Positions 16,393 through 29,101 of a stretch of 64,000 nucleotides of DNA are shown piece by piece (the first letter of the stretch is position 1; the number at the start of each line of letters is the position of its first letter). Source of the stretch: DASZFV01 sp035549075 (GTDB lineage: Bacteria; Myxococcota_A; Polyangia; Fen-1088); NCBI GenBank assembly GCA_035549075.1, contig DASZRT010000103.1, positions 53,933 to 117,932 of the forward strand, read 5' to 3'. The translations under genes were made by a program, and so were the position numbers. The notes below the pieces were generated by a model. That model saw only the letters and a list, made by a program, of their open reading frames with translations, was not told the DNA's origin and searched no databases.

Positions 16393-17877
16393 TTAGGCGA
16401 GGATGTCCGTCAGGACTCCCTGCGTGCCGACGTAGGCGCCCATCGCGGTGCCGAACGCCGGGAGGTTGCCGTTGAACACCTTGTTGATGATCGTGAGGTG
16501 CACGTCCTGCAGGTTCTTGCCGCTCATGTTCGGGCCCGCCGAAGCCGGGAAGTTGATGTACTGGCCCTGCTTGAGCACGCCGCCGCCGCTGCCGAGCAGC
16601 ACGAGCGGGAGGTTCTTCGAGTCGTGGTTGCCGCCGTTCATGCCGCTCATGAAGTGGATGACGGTGCCGTCCATCGCCGAGCCCGAGCCCTCTTTGATGT
16701 TGCTGATCTTCGTGACGAGCTCGTTCGCGCGCGACGCGTTCCACCAGCCGATCGTGGCGAAGCCGCTGTTGCTGTCGCTCGTGTGCTGGAGGCCGTGGTA
16801 GCCGTCGACGTTCGCCGTCGTCTCGGGGAGGCCCGCCTTCGTGAAGTCGCGGACCTTCATGAAGTTGTAGACGAAGTCGCTGCGCGCGTCGTCGAGCATG
16901 AAGCTGATGACGCGGGTCATGTCGCACTGGAACGCGAGCACGGCCAGGTCGATCATGAGCGTCGCGTGCGTGCCGCGGTTGTAATCCGGCGGGACGCTGC
17001 CGACGTTGTACACCTGGCTCGGCGCCGGGTTCGGCACCACGCAACCGGCGACCGACGTCGACGAGCCCGGCATGTTCGACGCCGTGACGCGCGCCTCGAG
17101 CGTCTTGACCGAGCTCAGGAACTGGTCGAGGCGAATGTTGTCGCTCGTGCTGAGGCGCAGCTTGAGGCTGTTCGAGCTCTCGATGATGTAGTCGAGCGCG
17201 CTCTGCTTCAGCTTCGCGGCCTTCGCGACCGAGCCGTCCGTCGTGGGCGTCATGTTGCTCGTGCCCGTCGGGAAGCCACCGGCCATGAGGTGCTGGAACA
17301 CGGCCTGCGGGCTCACGACCTTGTAGAGCGGCTCGCCCGCCGACTTCCACGAGACGCTGCGCGAGTGGGGACCCGGCAGGCCGTCCGTGTACGAGTCGAG
17401 CGTCGAGAGGCCGACCTGCAGCGAATCGAGCGGCGTGACCGACTTGCCGTTGTTGTTCGCGATGAGCGTCTGCGCGATCTGCTGATCGACGGAGATGCTG
17501 CTGCCGAAGTTGCCCTCGGTGCTCTGCGGGACCGTGTGGGCGCGAACGCCCGTCCACGCCGTCGCCATGTTGTTGCCGTGCGAAGGCTCGATGTGGCCGT
17601 TCCACGGCAGGTAGTTGCTGACGTTGCCGAGCACGAGCGCCTTCGAGATGTTCGGCTGCAACGGCGACAGGATCGGCGACAGCGTCATCGAGGTCCCCGA
17701 GCCCGACGGCGACCAGAACGCCGACGCCGTGCCGTTCGGGAAGTAGAGCGCCATGTAGCGCCGAATCGAGGTCGCCGCGTCAGCCTTCTTCGCGGCGAAC
17801 GTCTCGAGCCACGGCACGCTGAGCGCGACACCCGCACCCTTCAGCACCTGTCGGCGAGTCCAATTGGTCGATTTCAT
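16393..17877 (-). CDS. DUF1552 protein with Tat-type signal
   Basis: 494 aa. The N-terminus NWTRRQVLKGAGVALSVPWLE is a twin-arginine signal, so the protein is exported folded. The rest matches DUF1552: MALYFPNGTASAFWSPSG, LSPLQPNISKALVLGNVSNY, HGNNMATAWTGVRAH, SVDQQIAQTLI and the closing HLTIINKVFN..., features shared with the sulfatase-like DUF1501 proteins. In this family the gene sits next to a DUF1592 gene, as here. Biochemical role is not established; the pairing with heme proteins suggests a periplasmic redox or degradative complex. 49 bp downstream of the DUF1592 gene, same strand. Confidence 0.9.
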   Translation of the reverse strand: MKSTNWTRRQVLKGAGVALSVPWLETFAAKKADAATSIRRYMALYFPNGTASAFWSPSGSGTSMTLSPILSPLQPNISKALVLGNVSNYLPWNGHIEPSHGNNMATAWTGVRAHTVPQSTEGNFGSSISVDQQIAQTLIANNNGKSVTPLDSLQVGLSTLDSYTDGLPGPHSRSVSWKSAGEPLYKVVSPQAVFQHLMAGGFPTGTSNMTPTTDGSVAKAAKLKQSALDYIIESSNSLKLRLSTSDNIRLDQFLSSVKTLEARVTASNMPGSSTSVAGCVVPNPAPSQVYNVGSVPPDYNRGTHATLMIDLAVLAFQCDMTRVISFMLDDARSDFVYNFMKVRDFTKAGLPETTANVDGYHGLQHTSDSNSGFATIGWWNASRANELVTKISNIKEGSGSAMDGTVIHFMSGMNGGNHDSKNLPLVLLGSGGGVLKQGQYINFPASAGPNMSGKNLQDVHLTIINKVFNGNLPAFGTAMGAYVGTQGVLTDILA

Positions 17878-17926
17878 CGCGTGACTCCTTCGAATCGGTG
17901 GGCGTTGGAGGCGTTAAAAACGAGCA

Positions 17927-19714
17927 TCACATCTCTCCGCGACGGAAGCGGAACGTGTCGTTCAGGACGATGTCTTTGAGGAGCGGACGGAGGCTATACC
18001 CCTGCCCCGCCCACGTCGTGCGGATCTGCGTGAGATAAGGATCGTCCGCATCCGTGAGCGAGCGCGCGAGCGCGTAGGTCATCATCTTCTCGCTGGCGCA
18101 GTCGGTCAGCTGCTGCAGGTGCGTGCCGGCCGAGAGGATGTTGGCGAGCTGCGCGACCGTCGAGAACGTCTCGTTGCCCGGGGGCGGCAGGACACCCGAC
18201 GAGTCGATGGTGTCCCCGTTCTCGTACTTCGTGCGGTAGGCGCCTATGGCGTCGAAGTTCTCGAGGCCGAGGCCGATCGGGTCGAGCGTCGCGTGGCACG
18301 TGGCGCAGTCCGCGGCCGCGCGGTGCGCCGCGAGGCGAACGCGCACGTTCTGGCTCTGGAGGCCCGGATCCGTCGCGCCGCCCGCGTCGAGCTTGGGCAC
18401 GTTCGCCGGCGGGTTCGGGATCGTCTGGCACAGCAGGTTGAGGAGCACCCACTTGCCACGGAGCGTGGGAGCCGTGCGGTACGAGAACGACGTGAAGGTC
18501 AGGAAGCTGCCAAGGCCCATGAAGCCGACGCGCGTGTCGGCCGTGTTGTTGACCTTGGCCGTCCCCGTCCCCGTGCCCGGCGGCAACGTCATGCCGTAGT
18601 GGGTCGCGAGGCGCGTGTTGATGAAGTTCACGTCGTACGTGAAGAACTTCTGGAACGACTGCGAGCCGATGAGGAACTCGTTGAAGTAGTCGAGCTCCTC
18701 CGTGATCATCGCCGCGCGGAGCGCGTCGTCGAACTTCGGGAACGCCGTCGGCTCGACCTGGTGGCTCTGCATGTCGCGCGCGCCGAGCCACTGGCCGGCG
18801 AAGCTCGACGTGAACGTGGCGCCCTTGGCGTCGGCCAGCATGCGGTCGACCTGACCCGTGAGGTTCGTGTCGTTGACGATCTGGCCCGAACCCGCGAGCT
18901 GGAAGAGGGTGTCATCGGGCATCGAGCTCCAGATGAGGTACGAAAGGCGCGTCGCGAGCTCGTACGGCGTGAGCGAGTGCGCCGTGAGCGACGCCGGGTT
19001 CGAGTCGTACTCGATGCGGTACAGGAACTGCGGCGACGCCAGCAACGTCTTGACGACGTGCTTGATCGAGTTCTCGGGCGTCTCGCCGAGCGTGGCCGCT
19101 TCGTTGGCGAGGGTCACGAGGCGATCGACCTCGGCCGTCGCGAGCGGGCGGCGCCACGCCTTGAGGCCGAAGTTGGTGATGATCGTGCGCGTGCAAGCGT
19201 CCGTCGAGACCGGCGCGGCGGGCGCGCAGGTGAGGATCTTCGCCTTGAGCGTCGCGTCCGCGAACACGGCCTCGCCGATGGTGTCGGCCGTGTTGAAGTA
19301 CTGCTCGTAGCGCGCGTCGTTGATCGTGAACGCGTCGGCCGTGTTGTCGAAGTCGCCCTTCTCGTCGGGCTGGAACGTCGACTGCGCGAGGTTGCCGGTG
19401 AACCCGACGAGGTCGCGCATCGTGTTGTCGTACTCGAGGTTGTTGAGGCGATCGATCGAGACGCGACCCGAGTCGAGCGCGACCGTGCCACCGGCACCGG
19501 TGTTGCCGCCCACCGGAGGCGGGTTGCCCGTCGAAACCGGGCCGCCGCCCGTCGCACCGCCACCCGTCGTGCCGCCGTTGCCCGACGAGGGGCCGCCCGG
19601 CGACATGCCGCCTTCGCCGATGTCGCCGTTGCAGGCAGCGAAGCCCAGCGAGGCGGCGGCGAGGCCACACAGGGCCAGGCTGCGGAAGGTGTGAAGCTTG
19701 GTGTTAGCTCTCAT
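17927..19714 (-). CDS. DUF1592-family heme-binding lipoprotein (DUF1587-1595-1592-1588-1585)
   Basis: 595 aa. Lipobox GFAAC (Cys28) and a Gly/Thr/Pro linker (30-78) precede the multi-DUF array: DUF1587 about 85-150 (IDRLNNLEYDNTMRDLVG), DUF1595 about 155-225 (AWRRPLATAEVDRLV), DUF1592 about 245-375 (YELATRLSYLIWSSMPDD), DUF1588 about 395-495 with the CxxCH heme site CATCHATLDPIG at 470-481, and DUF1585 about 520-590. Architecture is complete. Known from Planctomycetes and Myxococcota as surface proteins of undefined function; forms a unit with the DUF1552 and cytochrome genes downstream. A 400-bp non-coding stretch upstream probably holds its promoter. Confidence 0.93.
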   Translation of the reverse strand: MRANTKLHTFRSLALCGLAAASLGFAACNGDIGEGGMSPGGPSSGNGGTTGGGATGGGPVSTGNPPPVGGNTGAGGTVALDSGRVSIDRLNNLEYDNTMRDLVGFTGNLAQSTFQPDEKGDFDNTADAFTINDARYEQYFNTADTIGEAVFADATLKAKILTCAPAAPVSTDACTRTIITNFGLKAWRRPLATAEVDRLVTLANEAATLGETPENSIKHVVKTLLASPQFLYRIEYDSNPASLTAHSLTPYELATRLSYLIWSSMPDDTLFQLAGSGQIVNDTNLTGQVDRMLADAKGATFTSSFAGQWLGARDMQSHQVEPTAFPKFDDALRAAMITEELDYFNEFLIGSQSFQKFFTYDVNFINTRLATHYGMTLPPGTGTGTAKVNNTADTRVGFMGLGSFLTFTSFSYRTAPTLRGKWVLLNLLCQTIPNPPANVPKLDAGGATDPGLQSQNVRVRLAAHRAAADCATCHATLDPIGLGLENFDAIGAYRTKYENGDTIDSSGVLPPPGNETFSTVAQLANILSAGTHLQQLTDCASEKMMTYALARSLTDADDPYLTQIRTTWAGQGYSLRPLLKDIVLNDTFRFRRGEM

Positions 19715-20122
19715 GGTCGCTCCTCGAGAAAACCGTGTTGGAAGCGTCTTGGGGCCGGACGGCTGATTTCGGCCGGGCCTACTCCGTGCTCACTGTGTCG
19801 AACGGGTTGCTAAATCTTGACGGAAGAAAAACCGACCCGCCCTCGTTTCCCGGCTCCGGACCTCGCCCGCACCACGCGCCAGCCCTGGAGAGCCCCTCTC
19901 CAACGCCGTCATACTAGCGTCCGTGATTCGTGAGGTGTTGCATCATTTCCACTGGGAGTGCACCCAAGAGCCGAATCACCTCACACGCCCCTACACACAG
20001 GTCCCTCAGGGGAGAACGTGATTCGCCTCGCGTGGATTTGGTGATGCCCGCACGAACGAAACGGCTCGCTGTTCTGAAGATGCTGGATTGAAAACCCGCC
20101 CTCGACTAACATCCGGGGCGTC
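19715..20122. other. Intergenic region with repeated 8-mer and small hairpins
   Basis: No coding frame is convincing. GTGATTCG occurs at 19923-19930 and 20018-20025, and its reverse complement CGAATCAC at 19972-19979, giving three copies (one inverted) within 103 bp. The inverted one also abuts CACCTCAC, complementary to GTGAGGTG just after the first copy. A perfect hairpin GGAGAG-CCC-CTCTCC lies near 19888-19902. These could be operator sites for the divergent genes, but no known regulator motif was recognised. Confidence 0.4.
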
Positions 20123-20365
20123 TTGAGCCAGGACGGTCGCACGAGCCAGCTTCGGGACGAGCCAGCCGCCGCGCTGGGCCCGTGGTCGTCGACCTGGGTT
20201 CGCTACTACGACCAGGCTTCGCGCCGTCGCCACAAAATGGGTGGCTACAAGCGCCTTCGCGAGCAGCAGAAACGGAAGAAGGTCGCCGAGTGGATCCGAA
20301 TCGGGACCGGAGCGTTCGCCGTGGCGATGCTGGTCTCCGTCTTCTACTTCATCCTGAGCCGCTAA
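20123..20365 (+). CDS. Small single-pass membrane protein
   Basis: 80 aa from a TTG (an ATG at codon 39 is a shorter alternative). A strongly basic stretch (ASRRRHKMGGYKRLREQQKRKK) is followed by one membrane helix at about 59-78 (GTGAFAVAMLVSVFYFIL) ending in SR. The positive-inside rule places the long N-terminus in the cytoplasm. No family recognised. The basic-linker plus tail anchor could bind RNA, DNA or phospholipid heads; this is speculation. Confidence 0.55.
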   Translation: MSQDGRTSQLRDEPAAALGPWSSTWVRYYDQASRRRHKMGGYKRLREQQKRKKVAEWIRIGTGAFAVAMLVSVFYFILSR

Positions 20366-20622
20366 AAGCGCTCACGTCCGACGGCCCGCGGTCCGTCATT
20401 GGTTTCGCCGGAGAACGATGAAACGGCGGAAGCGCCGAGCGTGCTGGGTTCTTGACACGACCTCGACTTTCGGTGCATTCAGACACGCTGAAACGGGCGG
20501 GCAGCGGTGCGGCGAGAGTTGAGCGAGCGTTTCTCGAGCGCGGGCGGTTTTGTCGGAGATCGCTGCGTGCGTTTGGGGCCAGGGGCGCGAGTCCGACGTC
20601 AAAAAATCGGGAGATTTTGAAA

Positions 20623-21846
20623 ATGCGGAACTTGGCTTTCTCGGTTCTGGTCGTCGGCGCGGTGAGCGGAGCGCTCCTCGTCGGCTGCGGCGGTGGATCG
20701 TCGCGCAACCCCAACACGGGCGGCACGACGGGCTCGACGGGCGGCACCGGCGGCAACGTCGCGACGGGCGGCACCGGCGGCACCGTCGCCACGGGCGGCA
20801 GCGGCGGTGACACGACCAACACGGGCGGCACCGGCGGTACGGGTGGTGTCACGCCGACGGGCGGCACGGGCGGCACCGTCGCCACGGGCGGCGCCGGCGG
20901 CGCCGGGGGCACCGTTGCGACGGGCGGAGCCGGCGGCACGGGTGGCGACACGACGGTCACGCCGGCCTACTGCGACACGCACACGAACCGCCAGCTTCCG
21001 TACAACATCGCGACCGACTTCAAGGTCATCCACATCCTCTCGAACAACAATTCGGCGGGGTACTGGAAGGTCATCGGCACGCCAGACTGCTCGGACAACC
21101 CGACGTACCCGCCCTTTACGACCGACGCGGGCGCCGATGGCGGCGCCGACGCTTCGGCGGACGCGGGTGTCGACGCCTCGGCCGACGCCAGCACGACGAC
21201 CGATGCCGGCGATGACACGGCGACGCTCGCGCTCGATCCCGACGCCGGCGACGGCGGCGTGGCCGACGCGGCGGCCGATGCGCCAGTCGACGCTGCCGTC
21301 GACGCGCCGGCCGATGCACCGGTCGATTCACCCGTGACCGACGCGGCCGTCGACGCGACGACCGATGTCGTCGCCTCGAACGACGGCAGCATCGACGCGG
21401 GCGTCGACGCTGGGCCGGCCCTCCCGGCCTGCTACGAGTTCTCGTACGATCCGGACGGCTGCGTCGGCAACTGCTGGGCCGGCGTCGTCTTCCAGGTGAA
21501 CGACGTCCAGGGTCCGGACCCGGCGACGCGCGGCGTGTGCATCGCCAACGGCGCGATGTCGGTCGAGTTCTACGCGCGGTCGAGCAAGGACGGCGTCAAC
21601 GTGAAGTTCGGCTTCATCGGCGAGAACAACACCAACGGCCTCGGCAACACCGAGACCACGATGCCCATCACGACGACGTGGACGAAGTACACGTTGGCCA
21701 TCCCCGCGCAGGATCAGTCGACGTACAACCTGACGTCGGGTGACATGTCGGGCGTGTGGAACGCGTTCTCGGTGGTCGTCGACACGGCGGGATACGCCGG
21801 CGGCGCGTACATCGAGGTCAAGGACATCCGCTGGCTGGCGCAGTAG
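20623..21846 (+). CDS. Lipoprotein with Gly-rich and Asp/Ala-rich linkers and carbohydrate-binding-like domain
   Basis: 407 aa from an ATG with GGAG eight bases upstream. Lipobox GALLVGC (Cys24). Residues about 30-110 are GGTGG-V-A-T-type repeats. A short folded segment (YCDTHTNRQLPYNIATDFKV) follows, then about 95 residues of Asp-Ala repeats (DASADAGVDASADAS), and finally a beta-sandwich-like domain (from PACYEFSYDPDGCVGNCWAG to AYIEVKDIRWLA) of the kind found in CBM4/9/11-type modules ('E-x-K-D-I-x-x'). No catalytic residues. It is probably a surface adhesin or glycan-binding protein. It is followed by a strong terminator, hence monocistronic. Confidence 0.78.
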   Translation: MRNLAFSVLVVGAVSGALLVGCGGGSSRNPNTGGTTGSTGGTGGNVATGGTGGTVATGGSGGDTTNTGGTGGTGGVTPTGGTGGTVATGGAGGAGGTVATGGAGGTGGDTTVTPAYCDTHTNRQLPYNIATDFKVIHILSNNNSAGYWKVIGTPDCSDNPTYPPFTTDAGADGGADASADAGVDASADASTTTDAGDDTATLALDPDAGDGGVADAAADAPVDAAVDAPADAPVDSPVTDAAVDATTDVVASNDGSIDAGVDAGPALPACYEFSYDPDGCVGNCWAGVVFQVNDVQGPDPATRGVCIANGAMSVEFYARSSKDGVNVKFGFIGENNTNGLGNTETTMPITTTWTKYTLAIPAQDQSTYNLTSGDMSGVWNAFSVVVDTAGYAGGAYIEVKDIRWLAQ

Positions 21847-21871
21847 CTCGAACGAACGTCTGAGCTGAACG

Positions 21872-21907
21872 GAGGGCGGGCGCGAGAGCGTCCGCCCTCT
21901 TCGTTTT
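21872..21907 (+). terminator. Rho-independent terminator
   Basis: Stem GAGGGCGG (21872-21879) pairs with CCGCCCTC (21892-21899) over 8 bp, directly followed by TTCGTTTT. It stands 26 bp after the lipoprotein stop codon. On the opposite strand the hairpin lacks a U-run, so it mainly serves the plus-strand gene. Confidence 0.85.
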
Positions 21908-23736
21908 CACGGGATGACGGGGATTTGGAACGCGTCCCAGGCCGGCGTCGTGTTGAGGTGATCCGTGTGCTGGTTCCACAGGTAGATCGCCGGGTACATC
22001 TGCAAGCCCGTCTCGTCGGCGACGATCGCCGTCGCGTAGAGCTGCGAGACCTGCACCGTCGCGCCGCCCGCCGACACGGGCGGCGTCCCGTAGCGGTTCG
22101 ACGAGAAGATGAGCCAGTAGTAGGTGCGGCCGCCGAGGCTCGCCGGGCTGGGTGACCACTTCGCCCAGTGGTTGTTGACGCCGGGGCTGACCTGGCCGCT
22201 GCACTTCGGCGGATCGTTGGCGCGCAGGCGCAGCGGCACGGGCGTCGTGCCGTCGGCGCGCACGACGTAGAGCTCGGCGAGCGGGTTCGCGTACATGACG
22301 CCGCCCGCGGGGACGCGATCGAAGACGACGAGCTTCGAGTCGGGCGAGAACGCCGGGTAGTACTCCTCGGCCGTTGGATCCGAAGCGCCCGGCAGCGGCG
22401 AGGCGTCGCCGCCCGCGCGATCGTTGTACGGCACCTGCCACAGGTCCGACGCGCCGCTTTGGAGACGCCCGTCCTGCCCGGCGCCCGTCGACGAATAGAC
22501 GATGGTCTTGCCGTCGGGGCTCCACGTCGGGTTCGCGGCGCCGTTCGAGTCGCCGTTGCGCGCGATGATGCCGAACTGCTTGCCTTCGACGGGGCAGCCG
22601 CTCGTGACGACGTCGGTGGCCGCGAGATCGAGCCAGGCGAGGCTCACGTTCGACTTCGTCTGCACGTACGGCTTGCACGGAGCGTCGAGGTAGTACGGCG
22701 ACACGGCGACGCGATCGACGACGCTCCCTTTGACTTGCGGATCGACGTCGTGCCAGTGCGCCTTGGAGAACGAGAAGATGCCGAGGCCCGGCTGGCGAAT
22801 CGTGTCTTGGCCCGCGGGCGTGACGTACGACGGGATCTGACCGGTGGTGCCCGGCTTCACGCCGGCGATCGCCATGTTCCACGGGTAGAGATCGATGAAC
22901 GCGACCGACGCGCCGTCGGGCGTCGAGTTGTGGCAGCCGATGCATTTGACGTCGCGGAGCGCGTTGTTCGCCTGCCGCGTCTGCATCTGCACGTCGGACA
23001 CGCGCAGCGCCGTCACCGTCGACTCGTCGCCGACGGCGAAGCCCTCGAGCGTCGAGCTCACGGACTGCTGCGTGCCGAGCTCGGCGGGATCGGCGGCCCA
23101 ATAGACGATGCTGCCCGCGGCGCCGACGGGCGCGACGCGCATCCCCACCGAGCTCGAGCCGCCGCCCTGCGCGCGCACCGAGATCGTGATGGGCGTGTCG
23201 CGCACGGCGGCCGCCATCTTGGCCCACACGTCCTTGGGCAACGTCCACGACTGGTTCTTCGTATACGCAACGACGTCGTGCGCTTCTTTGTCGGCGTGGA
23301 AGCGAACTTCGAAGATCGTGCCCGGCGCCGCCGTCGACGCGAACTTCACGCGCGGGCGCAGCCAGTTGTTGGGGAACAGCGCGCCGTCCTCGGGCTCGGT
23401 GATGCACGGCCCGTCGCCCGTGGGCGCGCCGGTGAACATCGACGAGGGATCACTGGCGATGCCGTCGAGGAACGGATCGGACGGGAAGTCCATGCAGCCC
23501 GTCGTGCACGACGTGAACGGGTCGCCGGCGTCGCCACCGTCGACGGCGGCATCGATGATGGAGCCGGTGAAGCCGCCCGTCGCGGGATCACCGCCCTGCC
23601 CCGTCGCGCCGCCGAAGCCCGTGTCGCCGCCCGCGCCTCCGGTGCCACCGTGCTGCGCGACCTTCGCGCACGCCATGCCCGCGATCGCGCACGCGAGCAG
23701 CGCGCGGACGGGAAGCGTGTCGCTCGGCGCGGGCAT
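21907..23736 (-). CDS. PD40 beta-propeller lipoprotein with c-type heme motif
   Basis: 609 aa. The internal ATG was chosen because GGAGG lies seven bases upstream and it opens a lipoprotein signal (LLACAIAGMAC, Cys23); the frame stays open for 65 codons further upstream without such signals. After a Gly-rich linker (29-57) comes a domain with a CxxCH (CIGCHNSTPDG, 265-275) and then WD40-like/TolB blades: NPTWSPDGKTIVYSSTG and YPAFSPDSKLVVFDRVP. TolB-type propellers mediate protein-protein contact; the heme site suggests electron transfer or sensing. Fits the neighbouring block of surface heme proteins. Confidence 0.8.
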   Translation of the reverse strand: MPAPSDTLPVRALLACAIAGMACAKVAQHGGTGGAGGDTGFGGATGQGGDPATGGFTGSIIDAAVDGGDAGDPFTSCTTGCMDFPSDPFLDGIASDPSSMFTGAPTGDGPCITEPEDGALFPNNWLRPRVKFASTAAPGTIFEVRFHADKEAHDVVAYTKNQSWTLPKDVWAKMAAAVRDTPITISVRAQGGGSSSVGMRVAPVGAAGSIVYWAADPAELGTQQSVSSTLEGFAVGDESTVTALRVSDVQMQTRQANNALRDVKCIGCHNSTPDGASVAFIDLYPWNMAIAGVKPGTTGQIPSYVTPAGQDTIRQPGLGIFSFSKAHWHDVDPQVKGSVVDRVAVSPYYLDAPCKPYVQTKSNVSLAWLDLAATDVVTSGCPVEGKQFGIIARNGDSNGAANPTWSPDGKTIVYSSTGAGQDGRLQSGASDLWQVPYNDRAGGDASPLPGASDPTAEEYYPAFSPDSKLVVFDRVPAGGVMYANPLAELYVVRADGTTPVPLRLRANDPPKCSGQVSPGVNNHWAKWSPSPASLGGRTYYWLIFSSNRYGTPPVSAGGATVQVSQLYATAIVADETGLQMYPAIYLWNQHTDHLNTTPAWDAFQIPVIP

Positions 23737-23833
23737 ACGTGACCTCCGAAAGGGATCCAACGAATCGGATGGGCTGCGAAGTGGCGACGGGTCAGGCCCC
23801 GCGTCCCCCCGGCCCCCGGGCCCCGTTCGGCCG

Positions 23834-25495
23834 TTAGTGTAATCCGGGTGCTTCGTGGCCGCTACGCGCCACGTACTCGAGGTAGCCGCCGCCGTACGGA
23901 GTGGGCCCGTCAGGCCCGAGCTCGAGCACACGGTTCGACAGCTTCGCGAGGAACTGCCGGTCGTGCGAGACGAAGAGCATCGTCCCCTCGTAGTCGGCCA
24001 ATGAGCGCACGATCATGTCCTTCGTGCCGATGTCGAGGTGATTGGTCGGCTCGTCGAGCACGAGGAAGTTCGGGCGGTGATAGAGGATGCGCGCGAGCAC
24101 GAGGCGCGCCTTCTCGCCGCCCGAGAGCACGCGGCACAGCTTCTCGATGTCGTCGCCCGAGAAGCCGAAGCAGCCGGCGAGCGTGCGCAGCGAGCCGGGG
24201 TTCGCGAGCGGGAACGCCTCTTCGAGGACCTCGTAGACCGACTTGTCGGGATCGAGGATCTCCATGGCGTGCTGGGCGAAGTAGCCCATCTTGACGCTCG
24301 CGCCGACGGTGACGATGCCGGCGTCGGGCGTGGACTCGCCCGCGACGAGCTTGAGCAGCGTCGACTTGCCCGCACCGTTGACGCCCATGATGGCCCAGCG
24401 GTCCTTGCGGCGAATGGCGAGGTCGAGGCCCTCGTAGATGATCTTCTCGCCGAAGCGCTTGTGGACGCGCTCGATCTTGACGACGTCCTCTCCCGAGCGC
24501 GCGCAGGGCGGGAACTCGAAGTCCAGCTGCTGGCGCCGCTTCGGCATCTCGACCTTCTCGATCTTGTCGAGCTTCTTCACGCGCGACTGCACCTGCGCGG
24601 CCTTCGCGGCCTGGGCCTTGAAGCGCTCGATGAAGCGCATCTCCTTCGCGAGCATCGCCTGCTGGCGCTCGTAGGCGGCTTCGGCCTGCAGGGCGTTGAG
24701 CGCGCGCTGCTTCTCGTAGAAGTCGTGGTTGCCCGAGAAGCTCGTGAGCACGCCGCCGTCGATCTCGACGATGCGCGTGCAGATGCGGTTCATGAACTCG
24801 CGGTCGTGCGAGGTCATGAGCAGCGCGCCCTCGTACGACTTCAAGAAGGTCTCGAGCCAGATGAGCGACTCGAGATCGAGGTGGTTCGACGGCTCGTCGA
24901 GGAGCATGGCGTCGGGGCGCATCAGCAAGATGCGCGCGAGCGCGACGCGCATCTTCCAACCGCCCGAGAGGCGCGCGACGTCGCCGTCCTGCATCTCCTG
25001 CGAGAAGCCGAGGCCCGCGAGGATCTCGCGCGCGCGGGCCTCGAGCGCGTAGCCGCCCAGCTCGTCGAAGCGCGCCTGCGCGTGGCCGAAGCGGTCGAGC
25101 AGCTTGTCCAGCTCGTCGGCGCGCGCCGGATCGGCGAGCGCCTCCTCGAGCTCCTTGAGCTCGGCGGCGGCGTCGGCGACGGGGCCCGCGCCCGCCATGA
25201 CCTCGGCGACGACGGGCCGGCCCGCCATGTCGCCCACGTCCTGCGAGAAGTAGCCGATCGAGACGTTGCGCTCGATCGAGACCTGGCCCTCGTCGGGCGA
25301 CTCCTCCTTCATGATCATCCGGAAGATCGTCGACTTGCCCGCGCCGTTCGGGCCGACGAGGCCGACCTTCTCGCCGCGGTGGATCGCGGCCGACGCCTCG
25401 ACGAAGAGGATCTGCGGGCCGTGCTGCTTGCTGATTTGGTCGAGGCGAATCACGGGAGCGCGTGGCTTTATAGCGGAAGGCGTCGCGCATTTCAT
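23834..25495 (-). CDS. ABC-F family ATPase (ribosome-associated type)
   Basis: 553 aa with two ATPase domains and no membrane segment, so not a transporter. Domain 1: GPNGAGKST at 48-56, LSGGWKMRVALARIL, Walker B AMLLDEPSNHLD. Linker rich in Lys/Glu/Gln (residues about 255-320), the interdomain region that reaches into the ribosomal E-site in ABC-F proteins. Domain 2: GVNGAGKST, LSGGEKARLVLARIL, FLVLDEPTNHLD. Family members tune translation or protect ribosomes from antibiotics. An alternative GTG start 14 codons in (VIRLDQISK) would fit the family N-terminus better. A second ABC-F gene lies immediately upstream. Confidence 0.93.
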   Translation of the reverse strand: MKCATPSAIKPRAPVIRLDQISKQHGPQILFVEASAAIHRGEKVGLVGPNGAGKSTIFRMIMKEESPDEGQVSIERNVSIGYFSQDVGDMAGRPVVAEVMAGAGPVADAAAELKELEEALADPARADELDKLLDRFGHAQARFDELGGYALEARAREILAGLGFSQEMQDGDVARLSGGWKMRVALARILLMRPDAMLLDEPSNHLDLESLIWLETFLKSYEGALLMTSHDREFMNRICTRIVEIDGGVLTSFSGNHDFYEKQRALNALQAEAAYERQQAMLAKEMRFIERFKAQAAKAAQVQSRVKKLDKIEKVEMPKRRQQLDFEFPPCARSGEDVVKIERVHKRFGEKIIYEGLDLAIRRKDRWAIMGVNGAGKSTLLKLVAGESTPDAGIVTVGASVKMGYFAQHAMEILDPDKSVYEVLEEAFPLANPGSLRTLAGCFGFSGDDIEKLCRVLSGGEKARLVLARILYHRPNFLVLDEPTNHLDIGTKDMIVRSLADYEGTMLFVSHDRQFLAKLSNRVLELGPDGPTPYGGGYLEYVARSGHEAPGLH

Positions 25496-25558
25496 GCGCG
25501 ACGTTCGGGGCCTACACGCCCTGCCCCGCCCACCCTCGCGCCCTACGGACGCGACCCC

Positions 25559-27394
<1,836 letters not shown>

Positions 27395-27418
27395 GCGCGG
27401 ATACTAGCGGGCGCGGGC

Positions 27419-29014
<1,596 letters not shown>

Positions 29015-29101
29015 CGCCGCGCGCGCCTAGCATAAGCCGAAACGCGCGCGCACCGCCGAATTCCCGCGGTGTTCCCGCGTGGCGCCGCTAAGCTGCGCCG
29101 C

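Noticed and set aside
20380..20400. Palindrome GACGGCCCGCGGTCCGTC as terminator of the small membrane protein
   Set aside because: The stem has an internal mismatch and no U-tract follows; too weak to call.
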